A stretch of 64,000 nt of DNA from Candidatus Endobugula sertula (GCA_001723645.1 MDLC01000004.1:38147-102146); one strand, 5' to 3'; shown: positions 30,669 to 39,805, counted from the stretch's first letter. The notes: a model not told the origin generated them from the letters alone. A program made the numbers and translations.

Positions 30669-33600
30669 ACTTTACGCTCAGTCATATCGCCATAATTGGC
30701 ATTATTTACCTGGGGTTATTGTTTGGGGTTGCTTATGCAACCAATCGCCGTCTGATTCCTACACGCATTACCCGCCACCCTTTTACTTATATTCTATCAT
30801 TGGGCGTGTTTTTTAGTGCTTGGACCTATTATGGTGTTATCGACTTGGCTAATGAATACGGTTATAGTGCATTAGCCTATTACATGGGAACTGGAGCTCT
30901 GTTTTTATTTGCTCCCATCGTACAAGCACCGCTGACTGAATTATGCCAACGCTTCCAGTTACGTTCTATTGCAGACCTACTGGTGTTTCGTTACAACAGC
31001 CAAGTAGCAGGGACCTTAACTACCTTTTGCATAGCTCTGGCTATCTTGCCCATGATGGCCATCCAAATCCAATTTATTACCGACACCTCATTCATTCTCG
31101 TGAGTGACGTATCTTCAGACCCAGATTTTGAAGAATGGATTAAATGGCTTAAACAGGGCTATATCATGGCCTTCGTTTACTGTCTGATCATTGCTATTTT
31201 TTGCATGACCTTTGGCGCCAGCTATGGCCAATACCGAAGCCTTATTACCACTATGGCATTTGACTCATTGATTAAAATTTGTGCTCTACTCGCCATTGGA
31301 CTATTTGCCGTTTATGGTGTCTTTGGCAGCCTTGACAATTTGGACCTATGGCTAAACCAGAACCCAGAACGCTTAAATCAACTCTATCATTCCAATACCC
31401 AGTCATCATTTCACAACCTATTACTCGTCTTTTTATCGGCCAGTATTTTAATGCCCCATATTTTTCATATGAACCATATTGATATGAGTACCAAACAGCT
31501 CACTCACCTGGTAACCTGGGCATTTCCAACATTACTACTGATCGTGGCATTACCCGTTTTCCCTATTTTATGGGCCGGATTTAAACTGGATCTACCTGAC
31601 CCGATGTATTTCACGTTATCCGTTCCTATGCAGGCAAACTCTGTAATACTTACCATTATTGCTTATATTGGGGGAGTATCTGCTGCCTCGGGTGCCTTGG
31701 TTGTGGTGATGCTATCGTTGTCCACTATGATTGCCAACCATTGGGTATTACCCTTATTTAAATTCAAAACAGAAAAAGACATTTATGCACAACTCCGTTG
31801 GCTACAACGGATATCAATCCTTGGTATTGCACTGATCAGCTATGCCATTTACAGACTCATTGATAATGATTATGGACCTGTTCACCTTGCATTCATTACG
31901 TTCATCCAAGCCTTACAATTCTTACCTGGCGTATTTGCTATTTGCTATTTTCCTTCGGCCAATCGCTACGGCTTTTACAGTGGCATTATTGCAGGAACCC
32001 TCATTTGGGCAATAGGTTTTGTATTACCACTGTTTCTGGATGAGCCCACACTCGTTTTTCCATTGATCAATCTGGAAATTCCTATTGGCATTGGCCATTG
32101 GGAAAATATTACGATTATTACACTGGCCACAAACATTATTATTTTTGCTCTAGTCTCACGTTTCACAACCACCAGTGATGAAGAACACTATCATGCTGAG
32201 ATATGTGCGGAAGATGAATTAAGCCGCCCATTTCGACGCAGCCTCGATATTCATTCCGCAAAAGATTTTAAACTACGGCTGGCAGACAGTATTGGAAACA
32301 ATGCTGCCAACCATGAAGTCAATAAGGCCTTAAAATTATTAAACTGTAATGAAAACGAGACCCGCCCCTATGCCCTGCGCCACTTGCGAATACATATTCA
32401 GGCCAACCTCGCTTCATTAATGGGCCAAACTGTGGCAACAGAGCTGATGGATAAACACTTCCCTTACAGCATCCCCCAAACAGGGGAGGTACTCGACATC
32501 AATCTCATGGAAACGCGTCTGGACCGCATGAACAGCAGTCTGTTTGGGCTGACCGCGGATGTCAATCAACTCCGCCTTTATTATCGAGAAACCCTGCAAG
32601 AACTGCCCATGGCGATATGCTCACTGGGAATGGACGACGAAATCTTATTATGGAATAGTGCTATGACGAAAGTCACCCAAATCATCAATAGCGGGGATAA
32701 TGATCTTATAGGAAGCAATATTAATTCATTGCCAGAACCTTGGGGGCAGCTCATTTTTAACTTTGCCAATAGTAATGAAACACATATCAATAAACAGGCC
32801 GTTGACTCTAATGGCCTCACCCGTTGGTACCGATTCCATAAATCCGCTATTCAGGAAACCTCTTCCAGGCGTCAGGAAGGACAAGCGATACTGGTTGAAG
32901 ATATCACTGAATTTAAATTGCTAGAACAAGAAGTGATGCACAATACACGACTAGCTTCCATCGGACGGTTGGCCGCTGGGGTAGCTCATGAGATCGGCAA
33001 CCCAGTAACAGGCATTGCCTGCCTAGCGCAAAATTTACAGTATGACAACGAAGAAGACAGCCGTCAGGAAACCGCTACCGCTATACTCTCACAAACCGAT
33101 AGAATCAGTCGCATCGTACAATCCCTAGTTACCTTTGCTCATACAGGACAAGCATCCCAGAAGGACTTTCACAAGGTAGCACTACGCCAGTGCATCGATG
33201 AGGCCATCCACCTACTGTCATTACAAACTGATCGTAAACAGATTGAGTATTCTAACCTTGTGGCTGACGATATATACCTATGGGGAGATACCCAACGCAT
33301 TATCCAGGTTTTTATTAACCTCTTAAGTAACGCCAATGATGCCAGCCCCGACTACAGCACGGTTACAATTACAGCAAAGCTGACACCATCCTGTGTCCAT
33401 ATCAATGTCTGTGACGAAGGCACAGGCATTCCTCAAGAGCACCTTGACCAGATTATGGACCCATTTTTCACCACCAAAGAAGCTGGTGAAGGTACAGGCC
33501 TGGGCTTATCAGTGGTATTTAGTGTTATCGAGGAACACCAGGGTCATATCGATGTGACTAGCCCAACGTCTCACCATGGAGGCACCTGCTTCACGATTAA

Positions 33601-33685
33601 ATTACCATTATACTCAGAGGCCCTTGAAACTATCGACCAACCGCTGCACACTAGCATGACAGACGACCCACCAAGTAATGAGTGA
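30665..33685 (+). CDS. cbrA: Transporter-linked sensor histidine kinase CbrA
   Basis: CbrA senses carbon/nitrogen status and phosphorylates CbrB. The 1006-residue protein has an N-terminal sodium/solute symporter-like (SLC5) membrane domain with many segments (about 1-500). A linker follows, then a PAS domain (about 650-765; [20 protein letters not shown]). The kinase core has the phospho-acceptor H775 in [19 protein letters not shown]. The ATPase domain has [17 protein letters not shown] and [12 protein letters not shown]. The start at 30665 overlaps the cbrX stop; an alternative upstream start at 30590 lies inside cbrX and is unlikely. It is 15 bases from cbrB. Whether the SLC5 part transports histidine, as in Pseudomonas, cannot be read from the sequence. 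Confidence 0.94.
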   Translation: MNFTLSHIAIIGIIYLGLLFGVAYATNRRLIPTRITRHPFTYILSLGVFFSAWTYYGVIDLANEYGYSALAYYMGTGALFLFAPIVQAPLTELCQRFQLRSIADLLVFRYNSQVAGTLTTFCIALAILPMMAIQIQFITDTSFILVSDVSSDPDFEEWIKWLKQGYIMAFVYCLIIAIFCMTFGASYGQYRSLITTMAFDSLIKICALLAIGLFAVYGVFGSLDNLDLWLNQNPERLNQLYHSNTQSSFHNLLLVFLSASILMPHIFHMNHIDMSTKQLTHLVTWAFPTLLLIVALPVFPILWAGFKLDLPDPMYFTLSVPMQANSVILTIIAYIGGVSAASGALVVVMLSLSTMIANHWVLPLFKFKTEKDIYAQLRWLQRISILGIALISYAIYRLIDNDYGPVHLAFITFIQALQFLPGVFAICYFPSANRYGFYSGIIAGTLIWAIGFVLPLFLDEPTLVFPLINLEIPIGIGHWENITIITLATNIIIFALVSRFTTTSDEEHYHAEICAEDELSRPFRRSLDIHSAKDFKLRLADSIGNNAANHEVNKALKLLNCNENETRPYALRHLRIHIQANLASLMGQTVATELMDKHFPYSIPQTGEVLDINLMETRLDRMNSSLFGLTADVNQLRLYYRETLQELPMAICSLGMDDEILLWNSAMTKVTQIINSGDNDLIGSNINSLPEPWGQLIFNFANSNETHINKQAVDSNGLTRWYRFHKSAIQETSSRRQEGQAILVEDITEFKLLEQEVMHNTRLASIGRLAAGVAHEIGNPVTGIACLAQNLQYDNEEDSRQETATAILSQTDRISRIVQSLVTFAHTGQASQKDFHKVALRQCIDEAIHLLSLQTDRKQIEYSNLVADDIYLWGDTQRIIQVFINLLSNANDASPDYSTVTITAKLTPSCVHINVCDEGTGIPQEHLDQIMDPFFTTKEAGEGTGLGLSVVFSVIEEHQGHIDVTSPTSHHGGTCFTIKLPLYSEALETIDQPLHTSMTDDPPSNE

Positions 33686-33700
33686 TAGCCGTTAGTTATA

Positions 33701-35086
33701 ATGAATAAAATACTGATTGTTGAAGACGAAGTCATTATCCGTATGGCACTGCGCAAGCTGTTGGAACGTCACCATTATGAAATACGCGAAGCTGGGTCAG
33801 TCAAAGAAGCTACCAAGTACAATTTTAACGATTACGATCTGATTATCAGTGATTTGCGCCTTCCCGGAAAACCTGGAACCGAGCTCATTAATTTGTCGCA
33901 CAACACCCCCGTACTGATCATGACCAGCTACGCCAGCCTGCGCTCAGCAGTGGACGCCATGCGTATGGGTGCCGTCGATTATATTGCCAAACCTTTTGAC
34001 CACGAAGAAATCGTCAAAACTATAGAGCGTATTATCAGTGAAAAGAGCATCCGTACAAACCATAACACACTCTCTGAAATATCCGAAAATGAAAGTTTAA
34101 GTAATCAGGGTCAGATGATAGGCTCCAGTGATGTGATGGTTAGCTTGTTTAACTGTATCACCAAAGTAGCTCCTACCCATGCCACAGTCCTTATTCACGG
34201 CGAAACAGGTACCGGTAAGGAGTTAGTTGCTAAAGCCATACATACCTCCAGCCACCGAACCGATAACCCTTTGGTGTGTATAAACTGCGCAGCCATTCCT
34301 GAGACCCTCATTGAATCGGAACTATTCGGCCATGAGAAAGGGGCCTTCACTGGCGCAGCCAGCCAACGTGAAGGTTTGGTTGTTGCTGCTAACAAAGGCA
34401 CTCTGTTTCTCGATGAAATTGGTGAACTGCCCCTGGAAGCCCAGGCACGTCTTTTAAGGGTTTTACAAGAGGGGGAGGTCCGCCCAGTCGGTTCGACAGA
34501 AACACAACAGGTAGATATCCGTCTATTAGCAGCAACCCATAGAGACTTGAACGAATTATGTCAGCAAGGCCTCTTCAGGGAAGACCTGTATTTTCGCTTA
34601 AACGTCATCCAGCTCCATGTGCCTCCCTTGAGAGAACGTGGTAACGATATTATTACCATTGCAGAATCACTGATTGAACGCTACTGCGATAATTATGGCA
34701 AACCCCCTTTGACATTATCCCAAGAAGCACGAGAGCAAGTCCTCCACTATTTATGGCCTGGCAATGTCAGGGAACTTGAAAATACCATGCAACGAGCGGT
34801 CATTTTATGCGAAGACAATGATGAAATTGATCATACCGTATTAATGATAGAATCTGAGACGCGTAAAACCAAAGACGCATTGTCACACAATACGGCTCCT
34901 TCCCCTCAAACATCAGCTTCCACCTCAATTGACGATTTATCCCTGAAAGACTACTTCCAACACTTTGTGCTTGAAAATCAGGAAAAGATGAGTGAAACAG
35001 AGCTTGCCAAGAAATTGGGCGTTAGCCGCAAGTGCCTGTGGGAACGTAGACAAAAATTAGGCATACCTCGCAAAAAGAATACTTAA
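33701..35086 (+). CDS. cbrB: Sigma-54-dependent response regulator CbrB (NtrC family)
   Basis: Response regulator paired with CbrA. The 461-residue protein has a receiver domain (ILIVEDEVIIRMALRKL, phospho-acceptor Asp in IISDLRLPGKPG, TSYAS, KPFDHEEI). The AAA+ domain has Walker A GETGTGKELVAKAIH, the sigma-54 contact loop GAFTGA and GTLFLDEIGELP, with an R-finger region further on. The C-terminal Fis-type helix-turn-helix is SETELAKKLGVSRKCLWERR. Every element needed to activate a -24/-12 promoter is intact. One such promoter lies about 200 bases downstream of its stop and is its most likely target. Confidence 0.95.
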   Translation: MNKILIVEDEVIIRMALRKLLERHHYEIREAGSVKEATKYNFNDYDLIISDLRLPGKPGTELINLSHNTPVLIMTSYASLRSAVDAMRMGAVDYIAKPFDHEEIVKTIERIISEKSIRTNHNTLSEISENESLSNQGQMIGSSDVMVSLFNCITKVAPTHATVLIHGETGTGKELVAKAIHTSSHRTDNPLVCINCAAIPETLIESELFGHEKGAFTGAASQREGLVVAANKGTLFLDEIGELPLEAQARLLRVLQEGEVRPVGSTETQQVDIRLLAATHRDLNELCQQGLFREDLYFRLNVIQLHVPPLRERGNDIITIAESLIERYCDNYGKPPLTLSQEAREQVLHYLWPGNVRELENTMQRAVILCEDNDEIDHTVLMIESETRKTKDALSHNTAPSPQTSASTSIDDLSLKDYFQHFVLENQEKMSETELAKKLGVSRKCLWERRQKLGIPRKKNT

Positions 35087-35129
35087 GTCTAAAGCGTCTT
35101 GCAGTGTAAAGAATCGTTATCTTAAACGT

Positions 35130-35152
35130 TTTCTTGGCAGTCTGCCAAGAAA
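35130..35152. repeat. 23-bp palindrome downstream of cbrB
   Basis: TTTCTTGGCAG, a central T, then CTGCCAAGAAA: perfect 11-bp arms. No T-run follows, so it is not a standard terminator. It could be an operator for the downstream sigma-54 promoter or an mRNA stem-loop at the end of the cbrXAB transcript. Confidence 0.8.
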
Positions 35153-35164
35153 CCTATCGAAAAG

Positions 35165-35211
35165 TGTTACCAATCGACCAATGCGTTACTTTTAGATACA
35201 TAAAAAGTAAC
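35165..35211 (+). promoter_or_regulatory. Candidate CbrB upstream activating sites
   Basis: Three GTTAC/GTAAC half-sites are clustered: TGTTAC at 35165-35170, GTTACT at 35185-35190 after a 14-base gap, and GTAAC at 35207-35211. The last two form the inverted repeat CGTTACTTTT / AAAAGTAACG. As I recall, the Pseudomonas CbrB consensus is TGTTAC-N14-GTAACA. The first pair matches the spacing but has the second half partly diverged. They sit about 75-120 bases upstream of the -24 element, a normal distance for an NtrC-type activator. Confidence 0.5.
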
Positions 35212-35284
35212 GTTTTCTTTATTTCATTTGGTAATAATAATTTCTAAAAAGGATAATATATTGATAAATATAGGTTTTTAATAA

Positions 35285-35301
35285 TTGGCATACCAAATGC
35301 T
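35285..35301 (+). promoter_or_regulatory. Sigma-54 (-24/-12) promoter in the cbrB-pcnB gap
   Basis: TTGGCATACCAAATGCT has the invariant GG (35287-35288) and GC (35299-35300) separated by exactly ten bases. It matches the TTGGCA and TGCT halves of the consensus. The predicted start is near 35311-35312. It lies next to the gene for a sigma-54 activator, where crcZ has its promoter in Pseudomonas. Confidence 0.7.
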
Positions 35302-35310
35302 ATAAGTATT

Positions 35311-35654
35311 ATTAGAATAAAAACAATAAAGAATAATAAGAAAATGTTTTTAATTGACCGAGGTGGGAAGACCTAATGCAGAATTTTTTGCATATTCTAA
35401 TGCAAGGAAGCGTATATAATAAAAATAAATGACTAATATCGGTTAGTATGCTAAGTGACAGACTCTGTAAGGAGCTTGTCACTTGGTTATATGTTGATTT
35501 TTGTAAATATAGATACCGATATTGTTTATACCACTTCGATATACCCCTCTCCTGAAAAGCGAAATTGGACGTCCAAGATAAACCCAAACCGTGCGGATTA
35601 TCAACTTATCTGTAGGGACCTGATCATAAGTGCTACACGGCTCTATTTTTTTCT
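35311..35654 (+). ncRNA. Candidate CrcZ-like Hfq/Crc-titrating small RNA
   Basis: No plausible protein is encoded in the 805-base gap between cbrB and pcnB. From the predicted sigma-54 start the sequence holds AAnAAnAA motifs at 35322-35329, 35332-35339, 35335-35342, 35418-35425 and 35421-35428. These are the A-rich triplet repeats bound by the Hfq distal face with Crc. Hairpins separate the A-rich stretches, for example AGTGACA (35453-35459) with TGTCACT (35476-35482). The 3' boundary is a nested hairpin, CCGTG...CACGG enclosing ACTTAT...ATAAGT, followed by CTC and TATTTTTTT at about 35589-35654. The total of about 345 nt is comparable with CrcZ (about 400 nt). Position between cbrB and pcnB is the same as in Pseudomonas. 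Sequence identity with crcZ was not tested. Confidence 0.55.
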
Positions 35655-35779
35655 GTCATCGAAATAAGGTTCTTATATTGCGTTAGCTATATAACCTCTT
35701 GAGCCATAAACTGATAATTAATCACTAAAACCTACTTCTCGTGATAGAATCCGCCTTTCAATGCTCATCAACAGAGCTA

Positions 35780-35797
35780 AAGAACAACAAATAATAA
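35780..35797 (+). promoter_or_regulatory. AAnAAnAA cluster in the pcnB leader
   Basis: AAGAACAACAAATAATAA contains three overlapping AAnAAnAA motifs about 95-110 bases upstream of the pcnB start, beyond the predicted end of the CrcZ-like RNA. It could be part of a longer form of that RNA, an Hfq site in the pcnB leader, or simple AT richness. Confidence 0.35.
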
Positions 35798-35891
35798 CGA
35801 TGATATCAAACGTAAACTGCCGACATTCAACAAATCAAAACGGTAACGTTGCTTAGTTTATACATGATCAAAAAGGCGAGACTGCTCATTT

Positions 35892-37211
35892 ATGGTTAAA
35901 AAGGACAAAAAACTTAAGGTTATTTCTGAAAATAAACACCCTTTGTCTCCGAAGAATATCAGCCATAATGCAATTAAGGTCATGGAAGGGCTCAATAGAG
36001 CAGGGTTTAAAAGTTATCTTGTAGGAGGGAGTATTCGTGATATTCTGCTTGGGTCTGTGCCTAAAGACTTTGACATAGCCACTAATGCTACACCAGAGCA
36101 GGTTAAGTGTACTTTCCGTAACGCCCGTATTATTGGACGCCGATTTCGCATTGTTCATGTTCGCTTTGGTCGGGAAATTATCGAAGTCACCACTTTCCGC
36201 GGGCAAGCAAACAATAGGACTCATGAGAAGGGTGACGTCTCTTTTCGCAATCCGGCTGATCACTCCCAACAGCAGGTTGAATCTACTACTGGACAACTAC
36301 TCAGAGACAATGTCTATGGTGATATGCACAGCGATGCCCTACGCCGCGACTTCACGATCAATGCCTTATATTACTGCCTGGATGATCATTCTATTTATGA
36401 CTATACCCAAGGTATAGAAGATATAGAGAAACGCCAGTTACGCATGATTGGAGACCCTTACACACGCTACAAGGAAGACCCCGTACGCTTATTACGGGCA
36501 GTGCGCTTTGCAGCTAAGCTAGGATTTCACCTGGAAGAAAACACTATGCGGCCTATTTTTGGTAATACTAACCTACTGACCCATGTTTCTCCTGCACGTT
36601 TGTTTGATGAAATTCTTAAATTGTTTTTGAACGGTTCAGCGACTGCAACCTATTCATTACTCCAAGATTATCAGTTATTAGATGTCCTATTTCCCAATAC
36701 CATGAAAGTCATTGATAAGAGCCCCTACTTTAGCGGGCTAATCGACGAGGTGATATCTAATACCGACAAACGTATACGCAACAATAAACGAGTCACCCCT
36801 GCCTTTATCTACGGGGCCCTGTTATGGCCTGCATTTATTTATGAGCAACATAAGCTAGTCAACCGTGGTGTCCCAGTCATTCCAGCAGTACACCAAGCAG
36901 CGGATACCGTTATCAACCAACAGCTGGCACGAGTCGCCATCCCTAAACGCTTTCTTATTCCTATGCGTCAAATTTGGGAACTGCAATGGCAACTGCCCAA
37001 ACGTACAGGCAAGCAAGCGGAACGCACGTTGAGTCACGAAAAATTCCGTGCGGGTTATGACTTTTTATTAATGAGAGAAACCGCTGGCGAACAACTCCAT
37101 GGCTTAGGACATTGGTGGACTCGCTATCAGGATGCCTCCGAAAGTCATCGACAAAAAATGATTGATGAGTTGCAACTGACACAAAAACCTCTCCGAACAC
37201 CCACACAGTGA
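35892..37211 (+). CDS. pcnB: Poly(A) polymerase I
   Basis: Adds poly(A) tails that target RNAs for degradation. The 439-residue protein has the nucleotidyltransferase signature KSYLVGGSIRDILLG...KDFDIATNATPEQV with the catalytic DxD. It then has FRNARIIGRRFRIVHVRFG, DALRRDFTINALYY, the RNA-binding DPVRLLRAVRFAAKLGF, and a basic C-terminal region. These long C-terminal elements distinguish poly(A) polymerase from CCA-adding enzyme. The N-terminus preceding ISHNAIKVMEGLNRAGF is short and Lys-rich. folK follows 10 bases downstream, suggesting co-transcription. Confidence 0.95.
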   Translation: MVKKDKKLKVISENKHPLSPKNISHNAIKVMEGLNRAGFKSYLVGGSIRDILLGSVPKDFDIATNATPEQVKCTFRNARIIGRRFRIVHVRFGREIIEVTTFRGQANNRTHEKGDVSFRNPADHSQQQVESTTGQLLRDNVYGDMHSDALRRDFTINALYYCLDDHSIYDYTQGIEDIEKRQLRMIGDPYTRYKEDPVRLLRAVRFAAKLGFHLEENTMRPIFGNTNLLTHVSPARLFDEILKLFLNGSATATYSLLQDYQLLDVLFPNTMKVIDKSPYFSGLIDEVISNTDKRIRNNKRVTPAFIYGALLWPAFIYEQHKLVNRGVPVIPAVHQAADTVINQQLARVAIPKRFLIPMRQIWELQWQLPKRTGKQAERTLSHEKFRAGYDFLLMRETAGEQLHGLGHWWTRYQDASESHRQKMIDELQLTQKPLRTPTQ

Positions 37212-37221
37212 GAATGAACAC

Positions 37222-37734
37222 GTGGCGCATTATAAAACAGCCTATATTGGCCTAGGAAGCAATCTGAATAACCCACGTGAGCAAATCAATAGCGCATTAC
37301 AGGCTTTGAGGAACCTCCCTAAAACCAATGATTTGTGTTGCTCTGAGTGGTATGGTAGTAAAGCTATCGGCCCTGGCGACCAACCTGATTATGTGAATGC
37401 CGCTGTTGCTGTCAATACTCAACTAGACCCATTTGAATTACTATACCAACTGCAAACCATAGAAAACGCCCAAGGCCGACAACGTAGTATTCGTTGGGGT
37501 GCACGGACACTAGACCTGGATTTACTGCTTTATGATGATCAACAAATCAACTCAACAGAATTGCAGCTACCTCACCCAGAAACCATCAACCGCAATTTTG
37601 TCCTTTATCCACTTAATGACTTAAATGCTGATTTGGTGTTCCCTAATGGGCAAACACTTCGCACCCTTATTAAGCAATGCTCAATAACAGGGCTCTATCA
37701 AATCGATAATACTAACAATTCATTAATAGAGTGA
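37222..37734 (+). CDS. folK: 2-amino-4-hydroxy-6-hydroxymethyldihydropteridine diphosphokinase
   Basis: Pyrophosphokinase of folate synthesis. The 170-residue protein has AYIGLGSNLNNPREQI, the substrate loop RWGARTLDLDLLLYDD with the metal-binding DxD, and LPHPETINRNFVLYPL. The start is GTG at 37222, since the nearby ATG at 37214 is out of frame. Its stop overlaps the start of the next gene. The order pcnB-folK-(dNK)-panB is conserved. Confidence 0.95.
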   Translation: MAHYKTAYIGLGSNLNNPREQINSALQALRNLPKTNDLCCSEWYGSKAIGPGDQPDYVNAAVAVNTQLDPFELLYQLQTIENAQGRQRSIRWGARTLDLDLLLYDDQQINSTELQLPHPETINRNFVLYPLNDLNADLVFPNGQTLRTLIKQCSITGLYQIDNTNNSLIE

Positions 37735-38411
37735 CTGATTCTACTCACATGACAAGCTCAAAGACCCCATTACCCCCCCAGTTTATCGCAATAGAAGGTG
37801 CTATTGGCGTTGGCAAAACGACATTAGCCAAACGCTTGGCAGAAACATTTCATTGTGACACGCTACTGGAAAAAGCAGAAGAAAACCCATTTTTAGAGCG
37901 CTTTTATCAAGATCGTGCTCGCAACTCCCTGCCTACCCAGCTGTTTTTTCTACTCCAACGCTCCCAGCAAATACAAGAACTCAGGCAAAGTGATATTTTT
38001 CAGCCCGTCAAAGTTGCTGACTTTCTTATTGATAAAGATCCGTTATTTGCCGAAGTTACACTAGACGACGATGAACTAGCTATTTATCAACAAGTCTACA
38101 ATCAGCTCACTATTGATGCCCCAAAGCCTGATTTAGTCATCTATCTGCAAGCATCGATAAACACCCTGATGAGGCGTATCAAATACCGTGGGATTCATGC
38201 CGAACGAACCATCGATAGCCATTACCTGGAAACATTGAGTGAGGCTTATACACGCTTTTTTCACTTTTATGATGACTCCCCCCTGCTGATTGTGAATGCC
38301 AACGAAATCGATTGGGTTAACAAACAAAAAAGTTATAATCAGTTGGTAAACTACATCTTAAGTATTAAACAAGGACGTCACTACTTTAACCCAACATCAA
38401 CATTATTATAG
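37731..38411 (+). CDS. Deoxynucleoside kinase family protein
   Basis: A 226-residue P-loop kinase of the deoxynucleoside kinase (dCK/dGK) family, which salvages deoxynucleosides. It has FIAIEGAIGVGKTTLAKRL (P-loop), ENPFLERFYQD, SLPTQLFFLLQRSQQI, ADFLIDKDPLFA and the late PDLVIYLQAS strand with a lid-like RRIKYRGIHAE segment. A GTG start overlapping the folK stop and an ATG at 37749 are both possible. The first residues before PPQFIAIEG are not conserved. It sits between folK and panB, where some gammaproteobacteria encode such a kinase. Substrate preference is unknown. Confidence 0.85.
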   Translation: MTDSTHMTSSKTPLPPQFIAIEGAIGVGKTTLAKRLAETFHCDTLLEKAEENPFLERFYQDRARNSLPTQLFFLLQRSQQIQELRQSDIFQPVKVADFLIDKDPLFAEVTLDDDELAIYQQVYNQLTIDAPKPDLVIYLQASINTLMRRIKYRGIHAERTIDSHYLETLSEAYTRFFHFYDDSPLLIVNANEIDWVNKQKSYNQLVNYILSIKQGRHYFNPTSTLL

Positions 38412-38487
38412 GGATTGCTTATAAATGCTGACGATGGACGTTTATTATCTACAAAAGTAACAGAATACATCACCACCGAGAATAGCC

Positions 38488-39306
38488 ATGGTTTACAATA
38501 CACACCACATCACCCACCCAGTTACTATCCATACCCTAAAGCAGCTGAAACATAAGGGCGATAAATTTGTCTGTATTGCGCTCTATGATGCTCCTACTGC
38601 CACCATTGCCCAAAACCAAGGTATAGAAGTCCTATTAGTCGGCGATAGCCTGGGTATGACCGTCCAGGGACATAGTAGTACACTACCTGTTACGATGGAA
38701 CATATGGCCTACCATACATCAGCGGTTAGCCGGGGTAATCACAAGTCCTTAATTATTGCTGATATGCCTTTCATGAGTTACAGCACTACTGAGCAAGCCA
38801 TGCATAATGCTGGGCTATTGATGCAAGCTGGCGCCAATATAGTAAAACTAGAAGGTGGAGAGTGGTTAGCTGAAACCATTTATAAACTCAGTGAACGCGG
38901 TATCCCAGTGTGTGCTCATCTGGGGTTAACACCTCAATCCGTCAATAAATTTGGCGGCTTTCGTGTACAGGGAAAAGAACAAGGCCAAGCGGATAATATC
39001 CTAAAAGATGCCAAACTACTGGATCAAGCGGGTGCTGATCTTATCGTGTTAGAGTGTATACCTACAGAACTAGCAACGACAATCACCCAATCAGTAAAGA
39101 TGTCGACCATAGGTATTGGTGCAGGACAAATGACGGATGCTCAGGTGTTGGTCATTAATGACATTATTGGTCTAACCGCTAAGCCACCTAGATTTTCCAA
39201 AAACTTTCTATCCGAAGCCGGAAGCATCGCTGAGGCTATGACGTTGTTTCGTGATCAAGTCAAAGCTGGGGACTTTCCTACAGAAAACCATACCTTTCGG
39301 CTGTAA
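38488..39306 (+). CDS. panB: 3-methyl-2-oxobutanoate hydroxymethyltransferase
   Basis: First committed enzyme of pantothenate synthesis. The 272-residue protein has ALYDAPTATIAQNQGIEVLL, VGDSLGMTVQGHSSTLPVT, ADMPFMSY, VKLEGGEW, CAHLGLTPQSVNKFGGFRVQG and LVLECIPTELA, covering the magnesium and ketopantoate sites. The usual downstream panC is absent. The gene is followed instead by a non-coding region holding the candidate Rsm RNA, so pantoate-beta-alanine ligase must be encoded elsewhere or lost. Confidence 0.96.
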   Translation: MVYNTHHITHPVTIHTLKQLKHKGDKFVCIALYDAPTATIAQNQGIEVLLVGDSLGMTVQGHSSTLPVTMEHMAYHTSAVSRGNHKSLIIADMPFMSYSTTEQAMHNAGLLMQAGANIVKLEGGEWLAETIYKLSERGIPVCAHLGLTPQSVNKFGGFRVQGKEQGQADNILKDAKLLDQAGADLIVLECIPTELATTITQSVKMSTIGIGAGQMTDAQVLVINDIIGLTAKPPRFSKNFLSEAGSIAEAMTLFRDQVKAGDFPTENHTFRL

Positions 39307-39401
39307 AACTGAATTGACCTGCCCCCACACATTGAGTCCATTGTAAGAACGGATAGCCTCTTATGAGCAACAGGGACATATCACCGACAAGCCCATGATC
39401 G

Positions 39402-39421
39402 ATGTAGGACATATCCTACAT
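39402..39421 (+). promoter_or_regulatory. GacA-box-like palindrome
   Basis: ATGTAGGACATATCCTACAT is a 20-bp inverted repeat with a 6-base centre (ACATAT). The core TGTAGG-N6-CCTACA differs from the GacA consensus TGTAAG-N6-CTTACA only at one symmetric position, and it keeps the central AT. It is centred about 65 bases upstream of the predicted small-RNA start. Confidence 0.65.
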
Positions 39422-39460
39422 AAAATTCAGCTTAAGCTTACAGCCAAGTGGAGGCAAACT

Positions 39461-39469
39461 TGGCATAAT
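39461..39469 (+). promoter_or_regulatory. Extended -10 promoter for the candidate Rsm RNA
   Basis: TGGCATAAT contains an extended -10 (TGn followed by CATAAT) with no good -35 at the correct distance, as expected of an activator-dependent promoter. The predicted start is near 39476. Confidence 0.5.
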
Positions 39470-39475
39470 ATGCTA

Positions 39476-39602
39476 CACAAGGATGTTCACAGAAAGGAGA
39501 GTTACCAAGGTTGGTATTTAGGAATAGTGATATTCCGATGGTATGACAGGGAAGTACTAGTAAGAAAGCCCGTGCTATTCCTAGTTTAGCACGGGCTTTT
39601 TT
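39476..39602 (+). ncRNA. Candidate RsmY/RsmZ/CsrB-type small RNA
   Basis: A predicted transcript of about 127 nt, the size of RsmY and RsmZ, with four GGA motifs (39481, 39496, 39521, 39550) before the terminator. The first reads ACAAGGATGT, identical to the core of the published CsrA/RsmA SELEX consensus RUACARGGAUGU. Stem-forming segments include TACCA/TGGTA and GGAATA/TATTCC. The 3' end is a strong factor-independent terminator. A GacA-box-like palindrome and an extended -10 precede it. Such RNAs bind and sequester CsrA/RsmA, relieving translational repression. No significant open reading frame explains the segment, and the 64-codon frame crossing it includes the terminator. No gacA or csrA is in this window. 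Confidence 0.6.
39566..39602 (+). terminator. Strong Rho-independent terminator
   Basis: A perfect 12-bp stem (AAGCCCGTGCTA with TAGCACGGGCTT), nine-base loop and TTTTTT tract. On the minus strand the stem is followed by TTTCTT, so it may also stop transcription from the convergent HDOD gene. Confidence 0.92.
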
Positions 39603-39805
39603 ATGTAGAAATATGTCAAGTTTTATTTGAAGTACTCCGCTATTCATTTTATTTGGGTAACACATTGAGCATTATTATCTATGAGTACTCCGCACCGATT
39701 TCCAAAACCAACGCATCGTTTTCCCCCTGCTTGATAGGCAAACAACCAGTTTATGATGGCACTATTTTGCAAGGGCTGCAGTAAAAGAACTGTGAACTTA
39801 GTCGA

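Noticed and set aside
39310..39330. TGACCTGCCCCC resembling an IS3-type terminal repeat
   Set aside because: A single short match with no partner repeat or transposase fragment nearby.
39395..39589. 64-codon frame across the Rsm-like RNA
   Set aside because: It spans the GacA-like palindrome, promoter and terminator stem, and its translation resembles nothing.
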